DNA of 49,662 bases from JAAZNO01 sp012798275. Its GTDB lineage: Bacteria; Chloroflexota; Anaerolineae; B4-G1; SLSP01. Positions 10,993 to 18,788 of the stretch are shown here, piece after piece. The stretch covers positions 1 to 49,662 of the forward strand of contig DAOPQD010000016.1 of assembly GCA_035347995.1 (NCBI GenBank), in the 5' to 3' direction. How positions within the stretch are numbered: position 1 is the stretch's first letter; each line of letters begins with the position of its first letter. Below the pieces are notes generated by a model. It was not told the origin of the DNA, did no database searches, and was given only the letters and a program-made list of their open reading frames with translations. The position numbers and the translations under genes were made by a program.

Positions 10993-13360
10993 CGCGCAGC
11001 GTCCCCTCGCGGGGCAGCCGAAATTTGAAGGCCCAGATGCCCTTGGCCACCCCAAAGAGGGCTTCGCGGGGCAACGGCGACCCGTCGAGGGTGGCCTCTT
11101 GCGGCGGCGCAGGCAGCGCCAGCCAGATCTCCCCCTCGGCGAGCCGCCCGAGCTGAAGTTTGAGCCTCACGGCGGCGGATTCTGTCTGCCAATCCGTCAC
11201 CTCGCCGCCCTGCGAGAGGTGAAAAGTGGTGCTCACCAGCTGCGGGGCAGCTGTGACCGGGCGCACGCCAAGGAGGGCGCACCCGTGCGGGGCCAGCTCG
11301 AATTCCGGCAGCGGCGCGCCCGCTTCCAGGCCCTGATAGCGCCGATTCCAAAAGTCCACCACATGATAGCGGCGGCGGGAATCGAAACCCGGCAGGTGCG
11401 GGGGTAACAACGCCACCGCGGGCGTCTCACCCCAGTTGAACAGCCCCACGAGCTGCCAGTGCCCCCACGGACGGGCCACAGGAGCCACCACTTCTGTGGG
11501 CATCTGCCGCCGGAAGAGATCCAGAACGTCCATACCCTCCAGCAGCGGCGGATAGAGCAGCGCGGCCGCGGCGATTTGCTCCCGCGTGAGCTGCGGCAGA
11601 TCGTCCGAGAGGCCGAACAGCCCCCCCGACAACCCCAACAACGTGAGTTGTGAGCGGATCTCGTCAGCAGTCAGCTCCGTCTGATTCTCCCGCATCATCA
11701 GCGCATCGGGATCGTTGATCCACCAGCGGCCGTGCATCCACGCGCGGGTCATCCCATTGCGGAGACTGTTGCGGAGCGCTGGCAGCAAGTCCTCGTTGCG
11801 GAAGGGGCGCCGCACGCCGGCAAGCACCGGCTCCCACGTCGGTGCCGTATCGGGGCCGATGCGCATCGCATCCACCAGGCCGATGGAAGGGCCCAGAGGC
11901 GCCCCGCATCCCACAAGAAACGTCTCCTCGCCCGCCGTCTCCCGGATGAGCTGCAAGGCGTGGCGATAAGCCTGCGCCCGGGTCACATGAGGGTTGTAGC
12001 GCACGCCAGGCAACGCCGCCGCATAGAGGAAATCCAATTTGAGATACTCATACCCCCACTCCCGCAAGGCAGCGCCGATGAGCTCGCGCAGGTATTCTTC
12101 CACCGCCGGGTGCGTGGTGTCCAGCGCCTGGGCCACGAACCCGCCGGCAAAAAGCCCGGCGCTCACCGGCCGCCCCCGAGGGGTACGCAACAGCCAGTCG
12201 GGGTGCGCCGTTGCCAGATGCGAGCGCGGATGTACCGTGAAGGGCCCCAGCCACAGGCCGGGCGTGAAGTTCGAGCCGCGAATGCGTTCCGCCAGCCACT
12301 GCAACGAGTGGGGGAAACGCTCGTTCCGCTCCTGCCAGTCGCCCCATTGCGCCTCGAAACCCTGATCCAGCTGGATCACCTGTAGGGGAAGCACGTCGGC
12401 CAGCAACGCCGCCGTCGCCAGATTGTGGATCACATCGGACTCGGAGACCCTGGCCCCGAAGATGTACCACGACGACCAGCCATAGGGCGCGGGGCGCAAG
12501 GGCGGGACTGCCATCTGCCGGGCGACGGCATAGGCATATTGCGCGAGGGGATCGGCCCACACTCCCGCCGAACACGTGGGGGCAGAAGACGCCACCGCCG
12601 TCGGACAAGCGACCCACTCCAGGTAAAACCATTCCGAAGCGCGCGACTCACCGATATTCAGCGGCACGTCATCGCCCTGCGACTGCAACAACACCCCAAG
12701 GGTATCGGGATGCAGGTCGGCGCGCACCTGCACGAACTGATTGGCCAGCGACGCGCCGCCAGCGACCAGCAGCTCCTGGGAGGTCACGAAGACCCCCACG
12801 CCCTCACTCCAAAAGCGTCCGGGGCGATTACTCCATGGCGTCCCGGCATTGTGCATCATCGGCGCGGCGAAACGGCGCATATACCACGGCGGCGGGCCGT
12901 CGCGCGCGCCACCGAGGACGAAGCCGGCCCTCGACCAAGATTGCCAATCCATCCGGTAAAAACCGGTAGGGGGCGCCGTGGGACGCAAGCGGTCGGGGAG
13001 GGAACGGAAAAAGAAGCGTCGCAACGCCACGGGGATGTTCCCCTCATTGGCGCACAGGACGCGGAGCAAAACGAAAGGGCGGGTCACGTAGAGCCGCAGC
13101 TGCACCGTCAACACGAGGCCCTGGACCGCGCGGAAATGGAAAGTGACTTCCGTAGCAGCGCCGTGAGCATCCTCGACGGCAGCTTCCATGATCTCCGGTG
13201 CAAGGGCCTCCGCCGTGGTCACCGTGAGAGGATGCCGTCCGCGCAACACCTCCACGCCAGCAATGCCGCTCACAGCCCTGCCGGGGCTTGTCAGGCTCAA
13301 TGCCCCCGTCGCCTCCTCCCACGCGAGGTCAAAAGCAGGACTGCACAACACCGATTCCAT
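10979..13360 (-). CDS. Alpha-galactosidase-like glycoside hydrolase, family GH36 (clan GH-D)
   Basis: A 793-residue protein: N-terminal beta-sandwich, (beta/alpha)8 catalytic barrel from about residue 310, C-terminal beta domain. WSSWY begins the barrel, QLDQGFEAQWGDW is the conserved loop after it, and YLKLDFLY carries the expected nucleophile Asp443. RIGPD carries the expected acid/base Asp504. No signal peptide is seen, so it is probably cytoplasmic and acts on imported galactosides. I chose ATG 13360 (GGAG 8-10 nt upstream) because the 31 residues before it look like translated leader. It lies downstream of aspS on the same strand, separated by 167 bp that contain an 11-bp-period direct repeat. 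Confidence 0.87.
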   Translation of the reverse strand: MESVLCSPAFDLAWEEATGALSLTSPGRAVSGIAGVEVLRGRHPLTVTTAEALAPEIMEAAVEDAHGAATEVTFHFRAVQGLVLTVQLRLYVTRPFVLLRVLCANEGNIPVALRRFFFRSLPDRLRPTAPPTGFYRMDWQSWSRAGFVLGGARDGPPPWYMRRFAAPMMHNAGTPWSNRPGRFWSEGVGVFVTSQELLVAGGASLANQFVQVRADLHPDTLGVLLQSQGDDVPLNIGESRASEWFYLEWVACPTAVASSAPTCSAGVWADPLAQYAYAVARQMAVPPLRPAPYGWSSWYIFGARVSESDVIHNLATAALLADVLPLQVIQLDQGFEAQWGDWQERNERFPHSLQWLAERIRGSNFTPGLWLGPFTVHPRSHLATAHPDWLLRTPRGRPVSAGLFAGGFVAQALDTTHPAVEEYLRELIGAALREWGYEYLKLDFLYAAALPGVRYNPHVTRAQAYRHALQLIRETAGEETFLVGCGAPLGPSIGLVDAMRIGPDTAPTWEPVLAGVRRPFRNEDLLPALRNSLRNGMTRAWMHGRWWINDPDALMMRENQTELTADEIRSQLTLLGLSGGLFGLSDDLPQLTREQIAAAALLYPPLLEGMDVLDLFRRQMPTEVVAPVARPWGHWQLVGLFNWGETPAVALLPPHLPGFDSRRRYHVVDFWNRRYQGLEAGAPLPEFELAPHGCALLGVRPVTAAPQLVSTTFHLSQGGEVTDWQTESAAVRLKLQLGRLAEGEIWLALPAPPQEATLDGSPLPREALFGVAKGIWAFKFRLPREGTLRVTWD

Positions 13361-13501
13361 GCATTTACGCTCCAGAGAGGCCGGAAGCGGCCGCGGCCGG
13401 CCGCAAAGCCTCACGCCGACGACAGCCCACCTGTTTAGAATCCAGAACGGCATACCATTGATCAGGAATCACAAGCCCCTCCCGGCCAGCAGGCCTCCCT
13501 T

Positions 13502-13523
13502 AAAGTTTCAGAAAAGTTTCAGA
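13502..13523 (-). promoter_or_regulatory. Two 11-bp direct repeats, candidate OmpR/PhoB-type operator
   Basis: The minus strand has CTGAAACTTTT directly followed by CTGAAACTTTA. Two 7-bp blocks spaced at 11 bp resemble the layout of PhoB/OmpR-class binding sites (PhoB box CTGTCAT-4nt-CTGTCAY). It lies about 145 bp upstream of the GH36 start and immediately after aspS. The function is inferred from layout only. Confidence 0.4.
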
Positions 13524-13527
13524 CGCA

Positions 13528-15291
13528 TCACTCCGTAGCCAAACGCAAGTGCAACTCGTCGAGCTGCTTCTGCTCTACCGGCGAGGGGGCATCCGCCATC
13601 AAATCCACCGCCTGCGCCGTCTTGGGGAAGGCAATTACCTCGCGGATGTTGCTTTCCCCGGCAAGCAGCATCACCAGCCGATCAATGCCCGGCGCCATCC
13701 CGCCATGAGGCGGCGCGCCGTAGGAGAAAGCCTCCATCATGTGGCCGAAACGGGCCTGCGCTTCATCCTCAGGATACCCCAGGACGCGGAAAATATCCAT
13801 CTGAATGCGGGGATCGTGGACGCGGATGCTGCCGGAGGCCAGCTCGTAGCCGTTGCAGACCAGGTCGTAGGCGTCGGAGAGCACCGCGGTCGGATCGGCC
13901 ATCATCTCCGCATAGGTGCTGGGGCGCGGCATGGTGAAGGGGTGATGCGCGGCGTCCCAACGCTGCCCCTCCGCGTTCCACTCAAACATAGGGAAGTCGA
14001 GGACGTAGCCAAAAGCGAGCAGATTGGGATCCACCAGCTGCAGCTGCTCGCGGAAGGTGAGCCGCAACGCCGAGAGCGCGGCGCCCACCACCGGGCCGGC
14101 GTCAGCGACGATGCAGACGAGATCGCCCTCCCCTGCGCCCAACCGCTGCGCGATCGCGGCCAGGTCGCTCTCGGAGAGGAATTTGACCGCCGGCCCCTTG
14201 ACCCCGTCAGCACGGAAGGCGAGGGTCACCAGGCCCTTCGCGCCCTGCTTTTGGGCGATAGCGCCGAGTTCATCGAGCTGCCGTCGAACGTAATCGGCGC
14301 AGCCGGGGGCGACGAGGCCCTTGATCCGCCCGCCCTCCTCCAGGGCCGTCTGGAAGACGCGGAATGCGCTCCCTCGCAGCGTTTCCGTCAGGTCCACGAG
14401 TTCCATGCCAAAACGCAGATCGGGCTTGTCACTGCCAAAGCGCTCAAGGGCTTCGGCGTAGCTGAGGCGGGGGAACGGCGAGAGCACCCGCTTGTGTGGG
14501 GTCACGGCGGGGACCAGCGCCGTGAACAGCTCCTCGACCAGGTCGAGGATGTCATCACGCTCGACAAAGGACATTTCCAGGTCGAGCTGGGTGAACTCCG
14601 GCTGTCGGTCGCCGCGCAAGTCCTCATCCCGGAAACACCGCGCAATCTGGAAATAGCGCTCATAGCCTGCCACCATGAGCAGCTGCTTGAGCTGCTGCGG
14701 CGATTGCGGCAGGGCGTAGAACTTACCCGGATGCACGCGGCTCGGGACGAGGTAATCCCGCGCCCCTTCGGGGGTAGATTTGAAGAGAAACGGCGTCTCG
14801 ATCTCCAGGAAGCCGTGCGCGTCCATGAAATCGCGGATGAATTTGACGGTGCGATGTCGCAGGAGCATGTTGCGCTGCATCCGCGCGCGGCGCAAGTCGA
14901 GATAACGGTACCGCAGGCGCAAGCTCTCGTCCACGGCGGACTCTTCGTAGATGTAGAAGGGCGGCGTCTGAGCCGTGTTGAGGATGCGAACCTCGCGCGC
15001 TTCTACCTCAATAGCACCGGTAGGCCATTCGGGGTTCACCTGTTCGACAGGACGCAGGCGCACCACTCCCCGCACCTGGATCACATATTCGCCTCGCACC
15101 GTCGCCGCGATTTCATGCGCTGCTGGCGCCGTCTCCGGGCTGGTGACGACCTGCGTCAGGCCGGCGCGGTCGCGCAAGACGATGAAGACCAGCCCCCCGT
15201 GATTGCGGCAGCGGTGAGCCCAACCCGCCAGCGTGACTTCCTGTCCTGCGTGTTCGGGGCGCAGTTCCCCGCAAGAATGTGTTTTTAACAT
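13528..15291 (-). CDS. aspS: Aspartate--tRNA ligase
   Basis: A 587-residue class II aminoacyl-tRNA synthetase of the bacterial type, which charges tRNA-Asp with aspartate using ATP. It has an N-terminal OB-fold anticodon-binding domain (GWAHRCRNHGGLVFIVLRD, residues 22-40) and class II motif 2 in CFRDEDLRGDRQPEFTQLD. The bacterial GAD insertion covers about 280-420, and motif 3 is GMAPGIDRLVML near the C-terminus. Length matches the E. coli type (about 590). The start ATG 15291 encodes MLKTHSCGEL, the usual N-terminus. It is transcribed divergently from the (p)ppGpp synthetase from a good promoter at 15324-15352. Whether it also charges tRNA-Asn cannot be told by eye. Confidence 0.96.
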   Translation of the reverse strand: MLKTHSCGELRPEHAGQEVTLAGWAHRCRNHGGLVFIVLRDRAGLTQVVTSPETAPAAHEIAATVRGEYVIQVRGVVRLRPVEQVNPEWPTGAIEVEAREVRILNTAQTPPFYIYEESAVDESLRLRYRYLDLRRARMQRNMLLRHRTVKFIRDFMDAHGFLEIETPFLFKSTPEGARDYLVPSRVHPGKFYALPQSPQQLKQLLMVAGYERYFQIARCFRDEDLRGDRQPEFTQLDLEMSFVERDDILDLVEELFTALVPAVTPHKRVLSPFPRLSYAEALERFGSDKPDLRFGMELVDLTETLRGSAFRVFQTALEEGGRIKGLVAPGCADYVRRQLDELGAIAQKQGAKGLVTLAFRADGVKGPAVKFLSESDLAAIAQRLGAGEGDLVCIVADAGPVVGAALSALRLTFREQLQLVDPNLLAFGYVLDFPMFEWNAEGQRWDAAHHPFTMPRPSTYAEMMADPTAVLSDAYDLVCNGYELASGSIRVHDPRIQMDIFRVLGYPEDEAQARFGHMMEAFSYGAPPHGGMAPGIDRLVMLLAGESNIREVIAFPKTAQAVDLMADAPSPVEQKQLDELHLRLATE

Positions 15292-15323
15292 GGATGAACC
15301 CCCCCCAACAAAGACCTGGCGTT

Positions 15324-15352
15324 ACTATACCACAAGAGCAGCAGGGAAGCAA
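15324..15352 (-). promoter_or_regulatory. aspS promoter
   Basis: The minus strand has -35 TTGCTT (15347-15352), a 17-nt spacer and -10 TATAGT (15324-15329) preceded by TGG, an extended -10. It is back to back with the promoter at 15364-15391; the two -35 boxes are 11 bp apart. Confidence 0.75.
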
Positions 15353-15363
15353 ATGCATCTTGT

Positions 15364-15391
15364 TTGACAACCCTTTCAGAAGCATTATCAT
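15364..15391 (+). promoter_or_regulatory. Promoter of the (p)ppGpp synthetase gene
   Basis: -35 TTGACA (15364-15369), a 16-nt spacer and -10 TATCAT (15386-15391). Predicted start is near 15398, only about 9 nt before ATG 15407 and 24 nt before ATG 15422, so the leader is very short. Confidence 0.75.
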
Positions 15392-15406
15392 GCGGGCAAC
15401 TCCGAT

Positions 15407-17644
15407 ATGCAGGCACCGAACATGGATGAACAGCGCACGCTGACCCTCGAGGATATTCTGGCCTTTCTGCCCGCCGACGATGTCCAGGCGCGACAGACAC
15501 TTCAACGCGCCTACGAGATTGCGGAAGAAATCCATCGCGGCCAATTCCGTGACTCCGGCGAACCTTACCTCCAACATCCGCTCCACGTCGCCTACCTCCT
15601 GGCCGAAGGCGGCTACAACCTCGCCATGATCACGGCGGGGCTGCTCCACGATGTGCTGGAGGACACCCGGCAGCGCTCGCCGGACTCCCTGCGCGAGCAA
15701 CTGCTGCAGGAATTCGGCAAAGAGGTGCTGACGTTTGTGGAGGGGGTGACCAAGCTCGATCGCATCGAGGCCCACGCCAGCAGCGATAGCGAGCGGCATC
15801 GGGACGCCCAAGAGCTGGAAAGCCTGCGCAAGATGTTCATCATCATGGCTGAAAACGACCTGGGCGTGATCTTTATCAAGCTGGCGGATCGGCTCCACAA
15901 CATGCGCACGCTCGACGGGCTCCAGGCTGACCCCGAACGGCAACGGCGCATCGCCCGCGAGACCATGCAGATCTTCGTGCCGCTAGCCAATCGCATCGGC
16001 ATCTGGACCTGGAAGGCCGAGCTCGAAGATCGCGCCTTCCGCTATCTCAATCCGGAGCTGTATCAGCACCTGGTGCAGCTGCTCGAAGCGCGACGTGAGG
16101 AACGCGAGGCAGAGGTCCAGCAGCACATCCGACAATTGCGGGACGCTCTGGCGGCCCAAGGCATCTCTGCCGACATCAAAGGCCGTCCCAAACACATCTA
16201 CAGCATCCATCGCAAGATGCGGCGGAAGAACGTGCCCTTCTCGCAGATTTACGACACCGAGGGGATTCGGGTGATCGTCGCGACCGTGCCGGAATGCTAT
16301 CAGGCCCTGGGCATTGTGCACGGGCTGTGGATTCCTATCGAGAGCGAATTCGACGACTACATCGCCAAACCGAAGTCCAACGGCTATCAGAGCCTGCATA
16401 CCGCGGTCAGGGTCGGCAACAACAAAACGCTGGAAGTGCAGATTCGCACGCGCGAGATGGACGAAACAGCCGAACGCGGTATCGCCACCGCGCACTGGCT
16501 GTACAAAGAATCGGGGGTGCGCATCAGCCCGCAAATGCGGGAATACATCAACCAGCTGCGGCAGAATATCCAGGAAGTCACTCACGACGCCGAAGACGCC
16601 AAGGCGATGCTGGAGGAGATGCAGGCGGATCTCTTCGAGGAGCGCGTGTACGTTTTCACGCCCAAGGGGAAAGTGATTGATCTGCCGCTGAAGGCGACGC
16701 CGATAGACTTCGCCTATCACGTGCACACCGATGTCGGCAATCACTGTCGGGGGGCCCGCGTCAACGGCCGTTGGGTGCCGCTCAATTATCAATTGCAGAC
16801 CGGCGACGAGGTGGAAATCCTCACCTCGCGGGCGAGCACCCCCAACCGCGATTGGCTCAGCGAGGAACTCGGGTACACCCAAAGCCCCCGGGCGCGCCAA
16901 AAAATCCGCCAATGGTTCCGCCAGCAGAGCCGTGAGGAAAACATCACGCGCGGGCGTATCCTCATCGAGCAGGAAATTCGCCGGCTGGGATTGGAGCTCA
17001 CGCTCGAGGACATCGCCGCGCTGTTCAGCAAGCACTATCAGCGCCTCGAGGACTTTCTCGTAGCGGTCGGCACCGGCGACATCAGCAACGAGCGCATCCT
17101 CAATCGCATCGAAGAATACCTGCAGCAGCAGGAAAAGCCCATCCTTGAAGCTCCCGAGGTCGAGGAACAGGAGCCGCCCACCCGCCCCCAGATTGAAGCG
17201 CCGATGAACATTCACGGCGCGGGGGAACTCTTCACCCGCATTGCCCGCTGTTGCAACCCCCTGCCGGGGGAGGAAGTGATCGGCTACGTCACCCGGGGGC
17301 ACGGGGTGACCATTCACCGTCGCGATTGTCCCAACGTCTCACGATTGGAACGTGAGGAGCGCGAGCGGCTCATCGAGCTGGAATGGGGCGTGGAAAAAGA
17401 GAGTGCCTTTCCGGTACAAATTCGCATCACCGCCTACGACCGTTCGCGTCTGCTGCACGACATTTCGACCGTCATCACCAGCGAAGACCTGAATATGCTC
17501 AAGGTCAACACGGGCAAACGCGACCGCTACAACGTCCTGCCGATCTTCATCACGCTGGAAATCCCCAACCTGGCCAAACTGAATCGGGTGATCAACAAGC
17601 TGGCGCAAATTCGCAACGTGATTGCGGTCGAGCGCTACGTCTAA
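15407..17644 (+). CDS. rel: Bifunctional (p)ppGpp synthetase/hydrolase (RelA/SpoT homologue)
   Basis: A 745-residue long RSH enzyme that makes (p)ppGpp from GTP or GDP and ATP and hydrolyses it, setting the stringent response. The N-terminal HD hydrolase domain is intact: HPLHVAYLL, His81-Asp82 in LLHDVLEDT and ADRLHNMRTL. The synthetase domain contains YDTEGIRVIV, KPKSNGYQSLHTAV and EVQIRTREMDE. A TGS domain (VYVFTPKGKVIDLP) and a C-terminal ACT domain follow, the latter with YDRSRLLHDIS. All parts are present, so it is probably bifunctional. The start is uncertain: ATG 15422 has a GCAGG 7 nt upstream and fits the promoter better, so residues 1-5 may be leader. It diverges from aspS. Confidence 0.95.
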   Translation: MQAPNMDEQRTLTLEDILAFLPADDVQARQTLQRAYEIAEEIHRGQFRDSGEPYLQHPLHVAYLLAEGGYNLAMITAGLLHDVLEDTRQRSPDSLREQLLQEFGKEVLTFVEGVTKLDRIEAHASSDSERHRDAQELESLRKMFIIMAENDLGVIFIKLADRLHNMRTLDGLQADPERQRRIARETMQIFVPLANRIGIWTWKAELEDRAFRYLNPELYQHLVQLLEARREEREAEVQQHIRQLRDALAAQGISADIKGRPKHIYSIHRKMRRKNVPFSQIYDTEGIRVIVATVPECYQALGIVHGLWIPIESEFDDYIAKPKSNGYQSLHTAVRVGNNKTLEVQIRTREMDETAERGIATAHWLYKESGVRISPQMREYINQLRQNIQEVTHDAEDAKAMLEEMQADLFEERVYVFTPKGKVIDLPLKATPIDFAYHVHTDVGNHCRGARVNGRWVPLNYQLQTGDEVEILTSRASTPNRDWLSEELGYTQSPRARQKIRQWFRQQSREENITRGRILIEQEIRRLGLELTLEDIAALFSKHYQRLEDFLVAVGTGDISNERILNRIEEYLQQQEKPILEAPEVEEQEPPTRPQIEAPMNIHGAGELFTRIARCCNPLPGEEVIGYVTRGHGVTIHRRDCPNVSRLEREERERLIELEWGVEKESAFPVQIRITAYDRSRLLHDISTVITSEDLNMLKVNTGKRDRYNVLPIFITLEIPNLAKLNRVINKLAQIRNVIAVERYV

Positions 17645-17788
17645 CACTGACAGACACCGCCGGCGCGGCCGGGTGCGGCCGCGAACAGGGAGAAGTGAGC
17701 CGTGAGTAGATTCTCCTCCAGTCACGGGTCTACACTGTGGCGAGTGTGTTCTTTCGTGTGAATCTGTGAGGCAATTTCCACCATAATG

Positions 17789-17818
17789 CCAGAGGGGCTC
17801 TTTCGGGAGCCCCTCTGG
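17789..17818 (+). terminator. Terminator hairpin after the (p)ppGpp synthetase gene
   Basis: A 12-bp perfect stem, CCAGAGGGGCTC (17789-17800) with its complement at 17807-17818 and a 6-nt loop, then TGTTTC. The T-run is weak, but stem strength and position about 145 bp after the stop codon fit a terminator. Confidence 0.6.
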
Positions 17819-18021
17819 TGTTTCGCCATCTACCGTGCAAACTCAGCCGCCCATTGCAGCGCGCGCCAGGCAGCTCTTGAGAATGTATCTCATGCTGGCG
17901 CGAGAGCCCTTTCCGTCTGCTGGTTAGCCATCCCCTTCATCCGCTGTTCAGCGCCTGTAACTGTTCAGCTCTTGACTAAAAAACCAAGATTTTCTGGCGA
18001 CCGCTGTAAATTGAGAATCAA

Positions 18022-18200
18022 CTTTTTCTCCCTATCCCCTTTCCCTTCCCCCCGCGCGTTGCGCGGGGGGAAGGGAAACTTTTTTGTGGTTTTTTGCAGG
18101 CGGGCGTAGCCCGCCTGCAAAAAACCACAATTTTTTTCTCCCCTCCCCAACGGCGCATACTCCGTTGGGGAGGGGGCTGGGGGAGGGGCAAAAGCTACAG
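18022..18200 (+). repeat. Three-hairpin composite dispersed repeat, copy 1
   Basis: Three consecutive palindromes: a C/G-rich one at about 18044-18074 (CCTTCCCCCCGCGCG, TT, complement), GCAGGCGGGC-GTA-GCCCGCCTGC at 18096-18118, and CTCCCCAACGG with CCGTTGGGGAG near 18143-18171. They are linked by T- and A-rich joints and end in GGGGCAAAAGCTACAG. The whole unit recurs in inverse orientation at 49514-49662. It lies between two gene ends (the plus gene before it and the minus gene after it). Confidence 0.88.
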
Positions 18201-18229
18201 ATTACAAAGGTCCATCCATCGCCGTCTCG

Positions 18230-18730
18230 CTACCTGGCGCCGGGCTGAACGGTTACCAGCGCCTTACTCATTTTGCGACTAGGGGTCTCGTAGCCGAGCT
18301 TTTCGTAAAAGGCAATTGCAGCCTTGTTGAACTCATAAACGTTCAACTCGATAGAGGATGCACCTTTTGTCAAGGCCCACTCGTACACCGTGCCCATAAG
18401 CATCCGCCCAATTCCGCGATTTCGAAACCCTGACTTCACGCCGATACTGTCAACAATCGCGTAGCGCCGAGAGACAAAAATAGGAATGGGCGGAGTATCC
18501 TTAACAACTACATGAACAAAGCCGACAAGTGCCTCACCTATGTTCGCAACAAACAGGCCAACATTTTCATCGGCAATCAATCCACAATAGTAATCTTGTT
18601 CTCGAACAGCGCCATTAGGTCTCTGAAAAAAATAGGGAAGATTGTCACGATGTAAAGCATCTACTTCATCAAACAGCTCACATAGGGAACTATAATCTTC
18701 GGCAGTTGCTTTACGGATGTTGATTTCCAT
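18230..18730 (-). CDS. GNAT-family N-acetyltransferase
   Basis: A 166-residue single-domain acetyltransferase that would transfer the acetyl group of acetyl-CoA to an unknown amine. Motif A, the pyrophosphate-binding loop, is GFRNRGIGRMLM near residues 104-115, preceded by the strand VDSIGVKSG. The C-terminal block NVYEFNKAAIAFYEKLGYE is typical of the family. AAGGG precedes ATG 18730. Base composition is clearly lower in GC than the neighbours, with many A/T third positions, suggesting recent acquisition. It abuts the repeat element at 18022-18200. Substrate cannot be told. Confidence 0.88.
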   Translation of the reverse strand: MEINIRKATAEDYSSLCELFDEVDALHRDNLPYFFQRPNGAVREQDYYCGLIADENVGLFVANIGEALVGFVHVVVKDTPPIPIFVSRRYAIVDSIGVKSGFRNRGIGRMLMGTVYEWALTKGASSIELNVYEFNKAAIAFYEKLGYETPSRKMSKALVTVQPGAR

Positions 18731-18788
18731 CTATTTCCCTTGCGTCGAGAGACAAAGCATCTAACATCCAGGAGAGGCTGTAGAGCTA

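Larger units (their letters stand above)
17645..18229. other. Intergenic repeat region without a gene
   Basis: 585 bp with no credible coding sequence. From left to right it holds two GTGAGNN heptamers (17695-17708), the terminator hairpin (17789-17818), about 200 bp in which I see nothing, and the three-hairpin dispersed element (18022-18200). An open frame across 17786-18109 reads through these repeats and is not a gene. Confidence 0.7.

Noticed and set aside
12425..13438. A 337-codon plus-strand frame
   Set aside because: It is antisense to the GH36 gene, which has clear catalytic motifs; this frame shows no family features.
13549..15288. A 579-codon open frame on the plus strand
   Set aside because: It is antisense to aspS over its full length. 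The aspS protein shows all family motifs, while this frame shows none and is open only because of high GC.
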